From: Candidatus Omnitrophota bacterium
Lineage (GTDB): Bacteria; Omnitrophota; 4484-213
Assembly: GCA_003645805.1 (NCBI GenBank)
Contig: QNCL01000001.1
Location: forward strand, 13,344-77,343
DNA length: 64,000 bases
Reading direction: 5' to 3'
The stretch's first letter is position 1, and each line of letters starts with the position of its first letter. The notes beneath the pieces were generated by a model, which was given only the letters and a program-made list of their open reading frames with translations, was not told where the DNA came from and did not search any database. The position numbers and the translations under genes were made by a program. Below, piece after piece: positions 9,461-20,160 of the stretch.

Positions 9461-10453
9461 ATGGCCAAGATATACTATGACAAAGATGCGGATCTTGCTA
9501 TTCTGAAAGGGAAGAAGATAGGAATAATTGGATATGGAATTCAAGGGCGTGCTCAGGCATTAAATCTGCGGGATAGCGGGTTAGAGGTTTTAGTAAGTAA
9601 TCGCCCAGGAAGTGCTAATTACCAGAAGGCAATAGAAGATGGCTTTCAACCTCTACCTGCAGAGGAAGTCGCTAAGAAATGCGACCTCATCCAAATTCTT
9701 ACTCAAGACCACCTTCAGCCAGAGGTGTATAAAGAGTGTGTAGAGAAGCATCTTAGTGAGGGAAAAACCTTGATGTTCTCCCACGGATTTAATATCCACT
9801 TTCATCAGATCGTTCCTCCTAAGAATGTAGATGTAGTAATGGTTGCTCCCAAGGGCCCGGGAGGATTGCTGCGCCAGATGTATCTGGAGAAGAAAGGAGT
9901 TCCTTGCTTATTAGCAGTATTTCAAGAATACACAGGAAAAGCCCTTCAGGTAGGGTTAGCCTATGCCAAAGGAATTGGAGGAACACGCGCAGGAGTAATT
10001 GAGACTACTTTTCGCGAGGAAACAGAAACAGATCTCTTTGGAGAGCAGGTAGTTCTTTGTGGAGGGGTAAGCGAACTGATAAAAGCCGCCTTCGAAACCT
10101 TGATAAATGCAGGGTATCAACCGGAGATTGCTTATTTTGAATGCTTACATGAACTTAAACTAATCACCGATATAATTTATGAGAGCGGAATTCAAGGGAT
10201 GCGCAAGAGGGTGAGCGATACCGCAGAGTATGGAGATCTGACGCGCGGAAAGAGGATAATTACCGAGGAAACCAGAAAGGAGATGCGAAGGATTTTGAGC
10301 GAGATTCAAAAAGGGGAATTTGCTAAGGAGTGGATTTTGGAGAATAAAGCCGGTCGTCCTATCTTCAATGCTCTTTCCCGACGCGAAGAGAACCACCCTA
10401 TCGAAATAATCGGTAAAAAACTGCGAGGGATGATGGATTGGATCAAGAAGTAG
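9461..10453 (+). CDS. ilvC: Ketol-acid reductoisomerase
   Basis: Mg- and NAD(P)H-dependent enzyme converting acetolactate to dihydroxyisovalerate, the second step of valine/leucine/isoleucine synthesis. 330 residues, the short class I form. The Rossmann motif is [17 protein letters not shown]; the following loop VSNRPGS with Arg and Ser suits NADPH preference. The C-terminal knotted domain contains [14 protein letters not shown] and [10 protein letters not shown] with the metal-binding acids. The start is the ATG at 9461 behind AGGAGG at 9450-9455; an in-frame TTG at 9440 would place the ribosome site inside the gene and is rejected. The stop is immediately followed by the radA ATG. Confidence 0.96.
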   Translation: MAKIYYDKDADLAILKGKKIGIIGYGIQGRAQALNLRDSGLEVLVSNRPGSANYQKAIEDGFQPLPAEEVAKKCDLIQILTQDHLQPEVYKECVEKHLSEGKTLMFSHGFNIHFHQIVPPKNVDVVMVAPKGPGGLLRQMYLEKKGVPCLLAVFQEYTGKALQVGLAYAKGIGGTRAGVIETTFREETETDLFGEQVVLCGGVSELIKAAFETLINAGYQPEIAYFECLHELKLITDIIYESGIQGMRKRVSDTAEYGDLTRGKRIITEETRKEMRRILSEIQKGEFAKEWILENKAGRPIFNALSRREENHPIEIIGKKLRGMMDWIKK

Positions 10454-11824
10454 ATGATAAAAGAGTTATCCAGAAAAATGGCTAAAAATTCTGTTTTTGT
10501 CTGTCAGGGATGTGGCTACCAATCACCTAAATGGTTGGGAAGGTGTCCAGATTGTGGTCAGTGGAATACCCTTTGCGAGGAGTCACCTTTCTCTCCTCCC
10601 AGTTCCTCTCTGAGTTCTTCTTTCCCAAAAAATTGGTCAGAGATAGTCAAAGAGACTGATAAAAGCTTGCGTTTCTCTTCAGGAATGGAGGAATTTGATA
10701 GGTTATTGGGGGGAGGGATTGTAAAGGGTTCAGTAGTGCTTATAGGCGGAGAGCCGGGAATAGGAAAATCTACCTTACTTCTTCAGATTTGTAAATCCTT
10801 ATCGGAGAAACAGAAGATACTTTATGTAAGTGGAGAGGAATCGATAGCGCAGATTAAACTACGCGGGGAGAGGTTAGATATTCTGAATCCTAAGGAACTA
10901 TTTATAGTTGGGGAGACAAACCTGAGTATACTTCTTGAGCACATTCATAACCTCCGTCCGGAGATACTCATTATCGATTCTGTACAAACCCTTTACAAGC
11001 AAGATTTATCTTCTGCTCCCGGAAGCATCTCTCAGGTGAAAGAGTGCACTGCAGATCTCACCCTTTTGGCTAAAAAGCAGAATATCTCTATCTTTCTGAT
11101 AGGACAGGTTACCAAAGAGGGTTCTCTGGCAGGTCCCCGCGTGCTGGAGCACATTGTGGATGTAGTGCTTTATTTTGAAGGAGATAAATATCATAACTAT
11201 CGCCTCTTGCGAGCGGTAAAAAACAGATTCGGCTCTACCAATGAAATTGCCCTTTTTGAGATGTCCGAGAAGGGATTGCTTCCTGTCTCCAACCCCTCTT
11301 ATTTTTTTCTTGAAGAAAAGAAAGAGAGGAACCCGGGCTCGGCAGTGGTTTGCACCTCGGAAGGTACGCGCCCACTATTGGTAGAGATCCAAGCCCTGGT
11401 AGCCTCTACGCATTTTGGCCTTCCTACTCGAAAAACCAGTGGAATAGATTATAACCGCTTTCTACTCATCTTGGCTATCTTAGAGAAAAAAGTAGGCTTG
11501 CGATTAGAAATGCAGGATGTGTTTATAAATGTGGTAGGAGGGATTAAAGTGGTAGAGCCAGCGGTAGATTTAGGGATTGCTTTAGCCATTGTTTCCAGTT
11601 TTAAAGAGATATGCACCCATAAAGGGTATGTATTTATTGGAGAACTGGGATTAGGAGGAGAAGTGCGCTCTGTTTCCCAATTATCTCTGAGAGTAAAGGA
11701 GGCAGAGAGATTAGGATTTAGTTGTTGTGTAGTTCCGGCAAATAGCAATTTACCACCACAAAAGGTAAAGACCCTTAAAGTAAGGAACATAAAGGAAGCA
11801 ATAGAGTGGGGTCTGGAGAGTTAG
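10454..11824 (+). CDS. radA: DNA repair protein RadA
   Basis: RecA-like ATPase that promotes branch migration during recombinational repair. 456 residues. An N-terminal C4 zinc finger (CQGCGYQSPKWLGRCPDCG) is followed by a RecA core with Walker A GGEPGIGKST near residues 97-106, the RadA-specific KNRFGSTNEI motif, and a C-terminal Lon-protease-like domain (ALVASTHFGLPTRKTSGIDYNR onward). The ATG at 10454 abuts the ilvC stop; the in-frame ATG at 10478 (MAKNSVFVCQ) matches the usual family start equally well and may be the true one. The gene is complete and ordinary for the family. Confidence 0.95.
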   Translation: MIKELSRKMAKNSVFVCQGCGYQSPKWLGRCPDCGQWNTLCEESPFSPPSSSLSSSFPKNWSEIVKETDKSLRFSSGMEEFDRLLGGGIVKGSVVLIGGEPGIGKSTLLLQICKSLSEKQKILYVSGEESIAQIKLRGERLDILNPKELFIVGETNLSILLEHIHNLRPEILIIDSVQTLYKQDLSSAPGSISQVKECTADLTLLAKKQNISIFLIGQVTKEGSLAGPRVLEHIVDVVLYFEGDKYHNYRLLRAVKNRFGSTNEIALFEMSEKGLLPVSNPSYFFLEEKKERNPGSAVVCTSEGTRPLLVEIQALVASTHFGLPTRKTSGIDYNRFLLILAILEKKVGLRLEMQDVFINVVGGIKVVEPAVDLGIALAIVSSFKEICTHKGYVFIGELGLGGEVRSVSQLSLRVKEAERLGFSCCVVPANSNLPPQKVKTLKVRNIKEAIEWGLES

Positions 11825-11869
11825 ATGGAGAGCAAAAAGTAGAGTTAGGTTAAACGAAAAAGTGAATAA

Positions 11870-12571
11870 ATGCGAGTGTTGGGAATAGTTCCTTCTGCAG
11901 GAAAAGGGAAGAGGATAGGAGGGGATAAACCTTACCTGTTGATCAAAGATAAGCCTGTTTTGGCGCATACCTTAATCAGTCTCGAATCTCTTCCTTTCCT
12001 GAGCAGAATTATTCTGGTAGTAGAAAAGTCAAGGATTAGATTTTGTGAACAGGAGATTATTAAGAGGTATGGTTTGAAAAAACCTTATGAGGTGATAGAA
12101 GGTGGAAAAGAGAGATTTGATTCTGTATACAGAGGACTTACAAGAATAGGAAAGGAGGAGATGGTGTTTATCCATGACGGTGTTCGTCCCCTGCTGAGCG
12201 CAGAGATAGGAGAGAAACTCCTACGGGCAGGGAGGATTTATAAAGCAGCAACCATAGGTTTCCCTTGCTCGGAGACAGTAAAGGAGATAAAGAAAGGGAT
12301 GTTTGTTAAGAAGACTTTGGAGAGAAAGAGGATTTATCTAATTCAAACTCCGCAAGTTTTTCAGCGAGATTTGCTTATCCAGGCGTATAAAGAGGCAAGA
12401 AAGAGAGGAAAGAAAGCGAATGATGATGCAGAATTGGTAGAGCAAATAGGTCATCCGGTAAAGGTGATAAGAGGGGAGTATAGGAATATCAAGATTACCT
12501 ATCCTGAAGATTTGATATTTGCTCAGGAGATGCTTAGCAGAAGAAGGATGGTCTTAACAGAAGAGCAATGA
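11870..12571 (+). CDS. ispD: 2-C-methyl-D-erythritol 4-phosphate cytidylyltransferase
   Basis: Third enzyme of the MEP isoprenoid pathway: joins CTP and MEP to give CDP-ME. 233 residues, typical length. The nucleotide-binding loop is PSAGKGKRIGGDKPY at the N-terminus, where relatives often read AAGxGxRMG, followed by the HDGVRPL motif and IQTPQVF in the substrate site. Its stop overlaps the ispF start by four bases (ATGA), and ispD-ispF pairing is common, so translation is probably coupled. The pathway indicates that isoprenoids are made through MEP rather than mevalonate. Confidence 0.94.
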   Translation: MRVLGIVPSAGKGKRIGGDKPYLLIKDKPVLAHTLISLESLPFLSRIILVVEKSRIRFCEQEIIKRYGLKKPYEVIEGGKERFDSVYRGLTRIGKEEMVFIHDGVRPLLSAEIGEKLLRAGRIYKAATIGFPCSETVKEIKKGMFVKKTLERKRIYLIQTPQVFQRDLLIQAYKEARKRGKKANDDAELVEQIGHPVKVIRGEYRNIKITYPEDLIFAQEMLSRRRMVLTEEQ

Positions 12572-13062
12572 GCATAGAAGGAAGTATACGCATCGGTTTT
12601 GGTTATGATATTCATCCTCTCCGAAGAGGAAGAAAGTTGATTTTGGCAGGAGTAGAGATTCCTTCTGAACTGGGATTAGAAGGACACTCCGATGCTGATG
12701 TGCTTGTCCATTCCATTTGTGACGCACTTTTAGGAAGCGGAGGATTGGCAGACATTGGAGAGCATTTTCCTAATAGCGATGAAAGGTTAAAAGGGGTTAG
12801 TAGTCTATCTCTACTGAAGAAAGTAAGGGAGATGATAGAAAAGGAAGGTTGGAGCATAGAGAATATAGATAGCAGTATAATCACCGAAAAACCCAATCTT
12901 TCTCCTTTTAAGGAAAGGATGCGAGAGAATATCGCGCGAGTTCTCCGACTCTCTTTATCCTGTGTAAACATCAAAGCAGGTAGCAATGAAGGTCTGGGAG
13001 CAATTGGAAAAGGAGAAGGAATCTGCGCTTATGCAGTAGTTTTGATAAGAAGAAAAAGATGA
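12568..13062 (+). CDS. ispF: 2-C-methyl-D-erythritol 2,4-cyclodiphosphate synthase
   Basis: Fifth MEP-pathway enzyme, cyclising CDP-ME 2-phosphate with loss of CMP. 164 residues, a standard single-domain trimer subunit. The zinc ligands are visible as D14-I-H16 in GYDIHPL and the histidine of [18 protein letters not shown]; the flexible active-site stretch [11 protein letters not shown] follows. [19 protein letters not shown] near the C-terminus is the usual CDP-binding region. It overlaps ispD and cysE by four bases on each side. Confidence 0.95.
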   Translation: MSIEGSIRIGFGYDIHPLRRGRKLILAGVEIPSELGLEGHSDADVLVHSICDALLGSGGLADIGEHFPNSDERLKGVSSLSLLKKVREMIEKEGWSIENIDSSIITEKPNLSPFKERMRENIARVLRLSLSCVNIKAGSNEGLGAIGKGEGICAYAVVLIRRKR

Positions 13063-13793
13063 TTATCTCTATTATCCTCTCTTATCTATTTGTTGCTTTT
13101 TTCTTATTGGTGGTTGTTGCTTTTCTTCTCATCAATCTCTTTTTCAAAGAGGATATTGAAGTGGTCTTTGAACGCGACCCTGCAGCCCGTTCGCGCCTTG
13201 AGGTTATTCTTACTTATCCAGGACTACATGCTATCGTTCTATATCGTCTTGCTCACTATCTTTACAGAAAGAATGTTCCTCTCTTGCCTCGCTTTATCTC
13301 TCACTTAAGCCGATTCCTTACCGGGATAGAGATTCATCCCGCGGCTCGGATTGGAAAAAGGTTTTTTATTGACCATGGAATGGGAATAGTTATTGGGGAG
13401 ACAACCGTAATCGGAGACAATGTTAGTTTGTATCAAGGAGTGACCTTGGGAGGCACAGGAAAAGAGAAAGGGAAAAGGCATCCTACAATTGGCAACAATG
13501 TGGTTGTCTCGGCAGGAGCAAAGATCTTGGGCAACATTACTATCGGTGACAATGTCAATATAGGGGCAAATGCTGTAGTAATAAGATCTGTTCCTTCTAA
13601 CTGCACTGTGGTAGGGGTTCCTGGAAGAATGGCTAAGAAAGAAGGGAAGCGAATACCCGGAATAAACTTAGACCACACCAATCTTCCTGATCCATTAACA
13701 GAAAGATTGGAAAGATTGCAGCGAGAGATTGATCTGGTAGAGAAACATTTAGAGGAGTGGAAGGAGAAGGAAAAGGAGAAAAAGGGAGGTTAA
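13059..13793 (+). CDS. cysE: Serine O-acetyltransferase with an N-terminal membrane segment
   Basis: Transfers acetyl from acetyl-CoA to serine, giving O-acetylserine for cysteine synthesis. 244 residues. The catalytic part is recognisable from [23 protein letters not shown] onward, with [21 protein letters not shown], the GETTVIGDN repeat and [17 protein letters not shown] of the left-handed beta-helix. Before it lies a hydrophobic stretch (about residues 3-29) that looks like a membrane helix; many homologs start near the KEDI motif and lack it. The four-base overlap with ispF supports the long start. The C-terminal 30 residues are a charged helix. Upstream of cysS, the next user of cysteine, which may be functional grouping. 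Confidence 0.93.
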   Translation: MIISIILSYLFVAFFLLVVVAFLLINLFFKEDIEVVFERDPAARSRLEVILTYPGLHAIVLYRLAHYLYRKNVPLLPRFISHLSRFLTGIEIHPAARIGKRFFIDHGMGIVIGETTVIGDNVSLYQGVTLGGTGKEKGKRHPTIGNNVVVSAGAKILGNITIGDNVNIGANAVVIRSVPSNCTVVGVPGRMAKKEGKRIPGINLDHTNLPDPLTERLERLQREIDLVEKHLEEWKEKEKEKKGG

Positions 13794-13801
13794 AAGCAAA
13801 A

Positions 13802-13840
13802 AGGCTTCAAACGAAGGGAATTTCACCCCTTTTTGAGCCT
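13802..13840 (+). terminator. Imperfect stem-loop between cysE and cysS
   Basis: AGGCT (13802-13806) pairs with AGCCT (13836-13840), continuing CAAA/TTTG and AAGGG/CCCTT inward, about 14 pairs with two small bulges and an eight-base loop. What follows (CTGTTTATACC) is only modestly T-rich, so it is a weak intrinsic terminator, an RNA processing site, or a leader structure for cysS. It shows no T-box sequence. Confidence 0.4.
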
Positions 13841-13859
13841 CTGTTTATACCTTTGGTTT

Positions 13860-15263
13860 ATGCTTTATCTCTATAACACTTTTTCTCGGCAAAAGGAGAG
13901 ATTTGTGCCTCTTAAACAGGGAGAGGTAAGGATATACACCTGTGGTCCCACAGTCTATGACTATGCCCATATAGGAAATTTTCGCGCCTATATCTTTGCC
14001 GACCTTCTCAGGCGTTATCTTAAATACAAAGGATATAAAGTCTTTCAGGTAATGAATATCACCGATGTAGATGATAAAACAATTAAAGGAGCGAGGGAAA
14101 AGAAAGTTGACCTGAAGGTGTTTACTCAGAGATATATTCAGGCGTTCTTTGAGGACATAAAGACCTTGAATATTGAGAAAGTAGAGGTATATCCCCGAGC
14201 GACCGAGCATATCAAAGAGATGGTGGAATTGATAAAGGTGCTGTTAGAGAAAGGGTTTGCCTATAAGAAAGGAGATTCAATATACTTTAGAATCTGCAAA
14301 TTCAACAGATATGGCAAACTTTCCCGTATGCCTATAACTACTACCAGGAGAGAGATAAGAGAAGAAGATAGAGATGAGTATGCCAAAGAGAATCCTTGCG
14401 ATTTTGTGCTGTGGAAAGCGAAAAAAGAAGCAGAGCCTTTCTGGAAGACAGAGATAGGAGAAGGGAGGCCAGGGTGGCATATTGAGTGCTCGGCAATGGC
14501 AATGAAGTACTTAGGAGAGAGTTTTGATATCCATACGGGTGGAGAGGATAACATTTTTCCTCACCATGAGAACGAAATTGCCCAAAGTGAGTGTGCCACC
14601 GGAAAGAGGTTTGTTCGCTATTGGTTGCACTGTAAATTTTTATTGGTAAATAATGAAAAAATGGCAAAGTCTAAAGGAAACTTTTATACCTTACGGGATC
14701 TCTTAAATAAAGGTTACAACCCTCTGGCAATAAGATTTCTCCTTTTATCTGTCCACTATCGACATACCTTAAACTTCACCGAAAATGCTCTAAGGCAAGC
14801 AGAGGAGACATTGAAAAGGCTAAACGACTTCTGTTTTAATATCGGGGATTATAAAGCCCGCCTCTGCCCATCCTTTAGAAAAGATAGTTTTCTGCAGAGG
14901 ATAAAGAGAGCAAAAGAAGAGTTTGAGCAGGCAATGGATGATGACTTGAATATTTCTTCCGCCTTATCTGCTCTGTTTACTCTCATCAGGGAGGTGAATA
15001 CCTTAATGAGCAAAGGAGAGATAGGAAGAGAGGAGGTGGAAGAAGTAGAGGGATGGCTGAGAAAGGTTAATCAGATCTTGGGGGTGCTGAGATTTGAGCA
15101 AGCAGAGATTGGTAAAGAGGAGAGAGAGTTGATCAAACAAAGAGAAGAAGCGCGAAAAAGAAGAGATTTTGTTTTAGCAGATAGAATAAGAGAAGAACTA
15201 AAGAAAAGAGGGATTATTGTAGAGGATACAAGAGAAGGGGAGCGTTGGAAGAAAAACTCTTGA
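13860..15263 (+). CDS. cysS: Cysteinyl-tRNA synthetase
   Basis: Class I synthetase charging tRNA-Cys. 467 residues from the ATG at 13860 (MLYLYNTFSRQKE), matching the usual family start; an in-frame TTG at 13833 would begin inside the upstream hairpin and is rejected. The HIGH-type motif is YDYAHIGNFR, the zinc ligands include the cysteine of YTCGPTVYD and the ECSAM and GGEDNIFPHHENE segments, and the KMSKS motif reads KMAKSKG. The C-terminal helical DALR-type domain is present. The gene sits directly behind cysE. Confidence 0.95.
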   Translation: MLYLYNTFSRQKERFVPLKQGEVRIYTCGPTVYDYAHIGNFRAYIFADLLRRYLKYKGYKVFQVMNITDVDDKTIKGAREKKVDLKVFTQRYIQAFFEDIKTLNIEKVEVYPRATEHIKEMVELIKVLLEKGFAYKKGDSIYFRICKFNRYGKLSRMPITTTRREIREEDRDEYAKENPCDFVLWKAKKEAEPFWKTEIGEGRPGWHIECSAMAMKYLGESFDIHTGGEDNIFPHHENEIAQSECATGKRFVRYWLHCKFLLVNNEKMAKSKGNFYTLRDLLNKGYNPLAIRFLLLSVHYRHTLNFTENALRQAEETLKRLNDFCFNIGDYKARLCPSFRKDSFLQRIKRAKEEFEQAMDDDLNISSALSALFTLIREVNTLMSKGEIGREEVEEVEGWLRKVNQILGVLRFEQAEIGKEERELIKQREEARKRRDFVLADRIREELKKRGIIVEDTREGERWKKNS

Positions 15264-15287
15264 CAAAGAGAAAAAGGTGTGTATAAT
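15260..15287 (+). promoter_or_regulatory. Predicted sigma70 promoter for the initiator tRNA
   Basis: Perfect -35 TTGACA (15260-15265) and perfect -10 TATAAT (15282-15287) with a 16-base spacer. The mature tRNA begins 14 bases after the -10 box, so the transcript would have a leader of only a few bases. The -35 box overlaps the cysS stop codon. It may also supply transcription to dnaE, which follows 37 bases after the tRNA. Confidence 0.75.
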
Positions 15288-15300
15288 AGTATATTGCTGA

Positions 15301-15375
15301 TGCGGGGTGGAGCAGTGGTAGCTCGTTAGGCCCATAACCTAAAGGTCAGAGGTTCGAATCCTCTCCCCGCTACCA
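15301..15375 (+). tRNA. Initiator tRNA-fMet (anticodon CAT)
   Basis: Loop CCCATAA between TTAGG and CCTAA gives anticodon CAU. Initiator traits are an unpaired first position (T1 against T72 at 15371; the rest of the stem GCGGGG/CCCCGC pairs) and an A11-T24 pair in the D stem (GAGC/GCTC). The anticodon stem has only two of the usual three G-C pairs before the loop (AGG rather than GGG). CCA is encoded. The commonest bacterial initiator has C1-A72, so U1-U72 is a variant that still leaves the formylation determinant unpaired. Confidence 0.93.
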
Positions 15376-15412
15376 AAAGTAGATAATCCTTCCAATTCTC
15401 CCGCCTGATAAA

Positions 15413-18400
15413 GTGCTTCACGCACATTTTGCTCATCTGCACATTCATAGTCAATATAGCCTCCTTGATGGTATGTGTAAGCTCCCAGACTTAATCAAAA
15501 GGAGTATAGAGTTAAGATTTCCTGCTCTGGCTATCACTGATCATGGAAATATGTTTGGGGCTATTGAATTCTATCAGGAGGCAATGAAGCAAGGGATAAA
15601 GCCAATTATTGGCTATGAAGCATATCTTGCTCCTGAGAGCAGATTTAGCAGAGACCCTGAGGAAGAGAAGAGGGGACGGGCGCACCTTACTTTGCTGGTA
15701 AAGAATATGCAGGGATATAAGAACTTGGTTAAATTAGCCACCTCTGCCTATCTGGAAGGTTTTTATTACAAACCGCGTATAGACAAAGAGATCTTAAGCC
15801 AGTACTCTGAGGGTTTAATCGCCTTAAGTGGTTGCTTGAAAGGAGAGGTTGCTCGCTATATCTTGGAAAACAAAGTAGATAAAGCAAAGAAGGTAATCGG
15901 GGAGTATCAGGATATATTTGGTAAGGATAATTTCTATTTAGAGATTCAGGATCAGTTTCTTCCCGAACAGAAAAAGGTAAACAAAGCACTTGTTAAGATA
16001 AGCAAAGAACTGGATATAGAACTGGTGGCTACCAATGATGTGCATTACTTACACAAAGCAGATAGTTATAGCCATGAAATTCTCCTCTGTATTCAGACAC
16101 AAACTACCTTAAACGACCCTAAGCGGATGCGTTTTTCCACCAATGAGTTTTATCTAAAGAGTGAAGAGGAGATGAAATACCTCTTCTCTGAGATTCCTGA
16201 AGCCTTAACCAATACCCTTAAGATTGTAAACAGATGCAATTTAGAATTTGATTTTACCAAGAGATATATGCCTACCTTTCCCCTTCCCGAGGGAAAAACA
16301 GATAAGGAGTATCTTCGCGAACTCTGTGAGCAGAGGTTAAAAGAGAGGTTTAAAGAGGTAGATGAGAGGGTTATTCAAAGGATGGAGAAGGAACTTAAAG
16401 TAATCAATGAATGTGGATATGCATCTTATCTACTCATTGTGCAAGATTTTATCAACTTTGCCAAAAGAAATAATATTGCGGTTGGCCCGGGAAGAGGATC
16501 AGTAGCAGGGAGCCTGGTTGCTTATATCTTGGGCATCACAGATATCAATCCTTTAAAGTACAACCTTCTCTTTGAGAGATTTTTGAATTATGAGCGAATA
16601 TCAATGCCCGATATTGACATTGACTTCTGCTATCAACGGCGCGATGAGGTAATTGATTATGTTACCCGGAAGTATGGAAAAGAGAATGTTTCTCAGATAA
16701 TCACCTTTGGTACAATGGCTGCGCATGGAGTAATTCGTGATGTGGGAAGAGTGTTAGGGATGCCTTATGCAGAAGTGGACAGAATTGCCAAGTTGGTGCC
16801 TTTGAGTTTGAATATTACTATTGAGGAAGCGCTTTATCAGGAACCGCGCCTGAAAGAACTTTACGAGCAAGACAAGAATGTGAGACATCTAATAGATGTC
16901 TCCAAGGGCTTGGAGGGATTGGTGCGTCATGCTTCTACCCATGCTGCTGGGATTGTGATCTCCAGAGAGCAGTTAAGCAATATCGTTCCTTTGTTCAAAA
17001 GCCCGGATGGAAAAATAGCCACGCAGTATTCTATGCTTTCCTTGGAGAAGGTAGGGTTGCTCAAGATGGATTTCTTAGGTCTACGCACCTTGACGGTGAT
17101 CAGTAAGACTATAGAAAACATAAAGAAATTTCTGCACAAAGAGATAGAGATTGAGAAGATTCCTTTTGAGGACAAAAAGACTTACCAGCTCCTTTCGCGA
17201 GCAAAGTCTATTGGGGTGTTTCAGTTGGAGAGTGAAGGGATGCGTGATCTGCTCAGGAGAATTGAACCGCAGAATTTTGAGGATATCATTGCCATCCTTG
17301 CTCTACATCGCCCAGGTCCGTTGGGAAGCGGAATGATTGATGAGTTTATAAAAAGAAAACATAATCCCCGCCTGATTAAATATGACCATCCTCAATTGGA
17401 ATCTATCTTAAAAGAAACCTACGGGATTATTCTTTATCAGGAGCAGATAATGCAGATTGTGCATAAACTGGCAGGATTTAGTTTAACCCAAGCAGATTTG
17501 CTCAGAAGAGCAATAAGTAAGAAGATTCCCGAGGTTATCGAGCAACAAAAAGAGGCTTTTATTAAAGGGTGTGAGAAGAATGGGGTTAGAAGGAATATAG
17601 CCGAGAAAGTCTTTAATCTCATTGAATACTTTGCGGGATATGGCTTTAATAAAAGCCATAGCACCGCTTATGCCTTTATCTCCTATCGCACCGCCTATTT
17701 GAAGGCAAACTATCCAGTGCAATTTATGGCCGCTTTACTTACCAGTGAAGAAGAAAATACAGATAAGGTGGCTGAGTATGTGGGAGAGTGCAGAAAGATG
17801 AGGATAAAAGTTTTACCTCCCGACATTCAGCACTCCTTTGCAGAATTTACCGTAGAGAAAGGAGGAATAAGATATGGATTGTTAGCCATAAAGAATGTAG
17901 GAAGAGGAGCGATTGAGTCCATCGTCAAAGCCAGAGAGAAAGGAAAGTTTAAGTCTTTAGAGGATTTCTGTCAGCGTGTAGACTTGAGACTGGTGAACAA
18001 AAAGGTAATTGAAAGTTTGATAAAGTGTGGAGCACTCGATTGCTTTTCCCTTCCTCGTGCCCAGTTAATCGTGAATTTAGAAAGCGCTCTGCAAAGAGCA
18101 AGTTGTCTACAAAAAGACAGAGCAAAAGGGCAATTATCCTTCTTTGATCAACTTTCCCCCTCTTCTGGGCAAACTAACAAGAAGCAGAAGGAGAGGGTGG
18201 AGATAAGGGAGTGGCCGCATAATCAACTATTAGCGTTTGAGAAAGAACTTTTGGGCTTCTACTTCTCTGGACATCCTTTGGCAAGATATGAGCAGATGCT
18301 AAAGCGTTATTCTATCTCTCTAACTCAGTTAAATAGATATACTGAGAATGAAGCGATTCTGTTAGGAGGAATTATCTCCAAGATTAAGCAAATCAATACC

Positions 18401-18880
18401 AAACGAGGAGAAAAGATGGCTTTTATTAGTCTGGAAACCTCAGAAGGAGAAGTAGAGGTAATCCTTTTTCCTAAGATATTTAATAAAGCCCTTGGCTATG
18501 TCAAGATAGACAATCCTGTCTTTGTATATGGAAGGATAACGGTAAAGGACAATGAGCATAAGGTAATTGCAGAGGAGATAACCCCCCTTCATCAGGTCTA
18601 TCAGAAATATACCTCAGCCCTCTCTTTGAGGTTGGAGGCAGATGCAGATAGTTTTCTTCTTGAGCAGGTTAAGCAGATTCTTTCTGCTCATCGAGGGAAT
18701 GTACCTGTCTACCTGACCTTTCTCTCTCCCAAAGGGAGATGGACGATCAATTCCTCTTTGACTATCCAACCTAAAGAGGAACTCTTTTTGGAACTTGAGC
18801 AACTCTTGGGAGAAGAGAGAGTAAGGGTGGAAACAAAATTGGGAGTAAAAAATGCAAAAGGGATTAAGAGAAGTGGATAA
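15413..18880 (+). CDS. dnaE: DNA polymerase III alpha subunit
   Basis: Catalytic subunit of the replicative polymerase. 1155 residues, the normal DnaE length. It opens with the PHP domain ([13 protein letters not shown]), then the polymerase core with [18 protein letters not shown] and the catalytic aspartates in MPDIDIDFC near residue 400, the fingers region, tandem HhH and a C-terminal OB fold ([24 protein letters not shown]). The start codon is GTG with no strong ribosome site; the sequence reaches the conserved HLH motif within eight residues, as expected. The last 29 bases overlap glyA. No separate epsilon subunit is seen here. Confidence 0.96.
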   Translation: MLHAHFAHLHIHSQYSLLDGMCKLPDLIKRSIELRFPALAITDHGNMFGAIEFYQEAMKQGIKPIIGYEAYLAPESRFSRDPEEEKRGRAHLTLLVKNMQGYKNLVKLATSAYLEGFYYKPRIDKEILSQYSEGLIALSGCLKGEVARYILENKVDKAKKVIGEYQDIFGKDNFYLEIQDQFLPEQKKVNKALVKISKELDIELVATNDVHYLHKADSYSHEILLCIQTQTTLNDPKRMRFSTNEFYLKSEEEMKYLFSEIPEALTNTLKIVNRCNLEFDFTKRYMPTFPLPEGKTDKEYLRELCEQRLKERFKEVDERVIQRMEKELKVINECGYASYLLIVQDFINFAKRNNIAVGPGRGSVAGSLVAYILGITDINPLKYNLLFERFLNYERISMPDIDIDFCYQRRDEVIDYVTRKYGKENVSQIITFGTMAAHGVIRDVGRVLGMPYAEVDRIAKLVPLSLNITIEEALYQEPRLKELYEQDKNVRHLIDVSKGLEGLVRHASTHAAGIVISREQLSNIVPLFKSPDGKIATQYSMLSLEKVGLLKMDFLGLRTLTVISKTIENIKKFLHKEIEIEKIPFEDKKTYQLLSRAKSIGVFQLESEGMRDLLRRIEPQNFEDIIAILALHRPGPLGSGMIDEFIKRKHNPRLIKYDHPQLESILKETYGIILYQEQIMQIVHKLAGFSLTQADLLRRAISKKIPEVIEQQKEAFIKGCEKNGVRRNIAEKVFNLIEYFAGYGFNKSHSTAYAFISYRTAYLKANYPVQFMAALLTSEEENTDKVAEYVGECRKMRIKVLPPDIQHSFAEFTVEKGGIRYGLLAIKNVGRGAIESIVKAREKGKFKSLEDFCQRVDLRLVNKKVIESLIKCGALDCFSLPRAQLIVNLESALQRASCLQKDRAKGQLSFFDQLSPSSGQTNKKQKERVEIREWPHNQLLAFEKELLGFYFSGHPLARYEQMLKRYSISLTQLNRYTENEAILLGGIISKIKQINTKRGEKMAFISLETSEGEVEVILFPKIFNKALGYVKIDNPVFVYGRITVKDNEHKVIAEEITPLHQVYQKYTSALSLRLEADADSFLLEQVKQILSAHRGNVPVYLTFLSPKGRWTINSSLTIQPKEELFLELEQLLGEERVRVETKLGVKNAKGIKRSG

Positions 18881-20111
18881 GGAGATCTTTGAGGCAATTG
18901 AGGAGGAGAAAAAAAGACAGGAGAGGAATATAGAGTTGATTGCCTCAGAGAACTTTGTAAGTCGGGCGGTATTGGAAGCCCAAGGTTCGGTGCTCACAAA
19001 TAAATACGCTGAGGGCTATCCGGGAAGAAGATGGTATGGAGGGTGTCAATTTGTAGATGTGGCTGAGGCTTTAGCCATTGAGCGAGCAAAAATTTTGTTT
19101 AACGCAGAGTATGTAAATGTTCAACCTCATTCAGGGGCACAAGCAAATATGGCTGTCTATTTTGCGATTCTGAATCCGGGAGATAAACTCTTGGCGATGA
19201 GTTTAGCCCATGGAGGTCATCTTACCCATGGCCATAGCCTTAACTACTCCGGTAAATACTTCCAGATTATTCCCTATGGAGTGAGCAAGGAAAATGAGAG
19301 GATTGATTATGAAGAGTTAGAGAAGTTGGCGATAAAGAACAAGCCCAAAATGATTTTAGTGGGAGCCTCTGCCTATCCCCGCATAATTGACTTTAAAAGG
19401 GTAAGACAAATTGCGGATAAGGTGGGCGCTTTTATGATGGCTGATGTAGCCCATATTGCGGGATTGATAGTAGCAGGAATTCACCCCAATCCTGTGCCTT
19501 ATGCAGATTTTGTTACTACCACTACCCACAAGACCCTGCGAGGCCCGCGCGGAGGAATGATTTTGGCACGCAAGGAGTTTGCTAAGAAAATTGACAGTGC
19601 AGTGTTTCCCGGAATTCAAGGAGGGCCTTTGATGCATATCATTGCTGCCAAAGCGGTTGCTTTTAAAGAGGCTTTGAGTGAGGAGTTCAAGGAATATCAA
19701 AAGCAGATTGTAAAGAATGCACAAACTCTGGCTGAAGAATTGAAAGAACGGGGTTATCGTATTGTTTCCGGAGGGACAGATAATCATCTCTTATTAGTGG
19801 ATGTATTCACCAGTCGAGGGATAACCGGAAAAGAGGCAACCGAAGCCCTGGATAAAGCAAGGATTACTGTAAACAAAAACCTGATTCCTTTTGACCGCCA
19901 GAGTGCATTTTTAGCCAGCGGAATTCGCATAGGCACGCCCGCAGTAACTACAAGAGGAATGAAAGAAAGAGAGATGCGCGAGATTGCTCGCTTGATAGAC
20001 TGCGTGCTCAGCAATATCAAGGATGAACAAGTAATCCTTCGCACAAGAAAAAAGGTGGAGGAGTTGATAGAGGATTTTCCCTTGTATAAACAGAGAAATA
20101 TGGTAAAATAA
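18852..20111 (+). CDS. glyA: Serine hydroxymethyltransferase
   Basis: PLP enzyme interconverting serine and glycine with tetrahydrofolate, the main source of one-carbon units. 419 residues, typical. The PLP lysine is K227 in [23 protein letters not shown] and [13 protein letters not shown] are the N-terminal substrate-binding motifs. GGGAG five bases upstream of the ATG supports the start although it places 29 bases inside dnaE, so translational coupling is likely. Complete, with no unusual features. Confidence 0.97.
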   Translation: MQKGLREVDKEIFEAIEEEKKRQERNIELIASENFVSRAVLEAQGSVLTNKYAEGYPGRRWYGGCQFVDVAEALAIERAKILFNAEYVNVQPHSGAQANMAVYFAILNPGDKLLAMSLAHGGHLTHGHSLNYSGKYFQIIPYGVSKENERIDYEELEKLAIKNKPKMILVGASAYPRIIDFKRVRQIADKVGAFMMADVAHIAGLIVAGIHPNPVPYADFVTTTTHKTLRGPRGGMILARKEFAKKIDSAVFPGIQGGPLMHIIAAKAVAFKEALSEEFKEYQKQIVKNAQTLAEELKERGYRIVSGGTDNHLLLVDVFTSRGITGKEATEALDKARITVNKNLIPFDRQSAFLASGIRIGTPAVTTRGMKEREMREIARLIDCVLSNIKDEQVILRTRKKVEELIEDFPLYKQRNMVK

Positions 20112-20160
20112 TATGTCCGTTTAATTAGAAACTTTTCCTTTTGTTTTTATTTAAAGGGTT

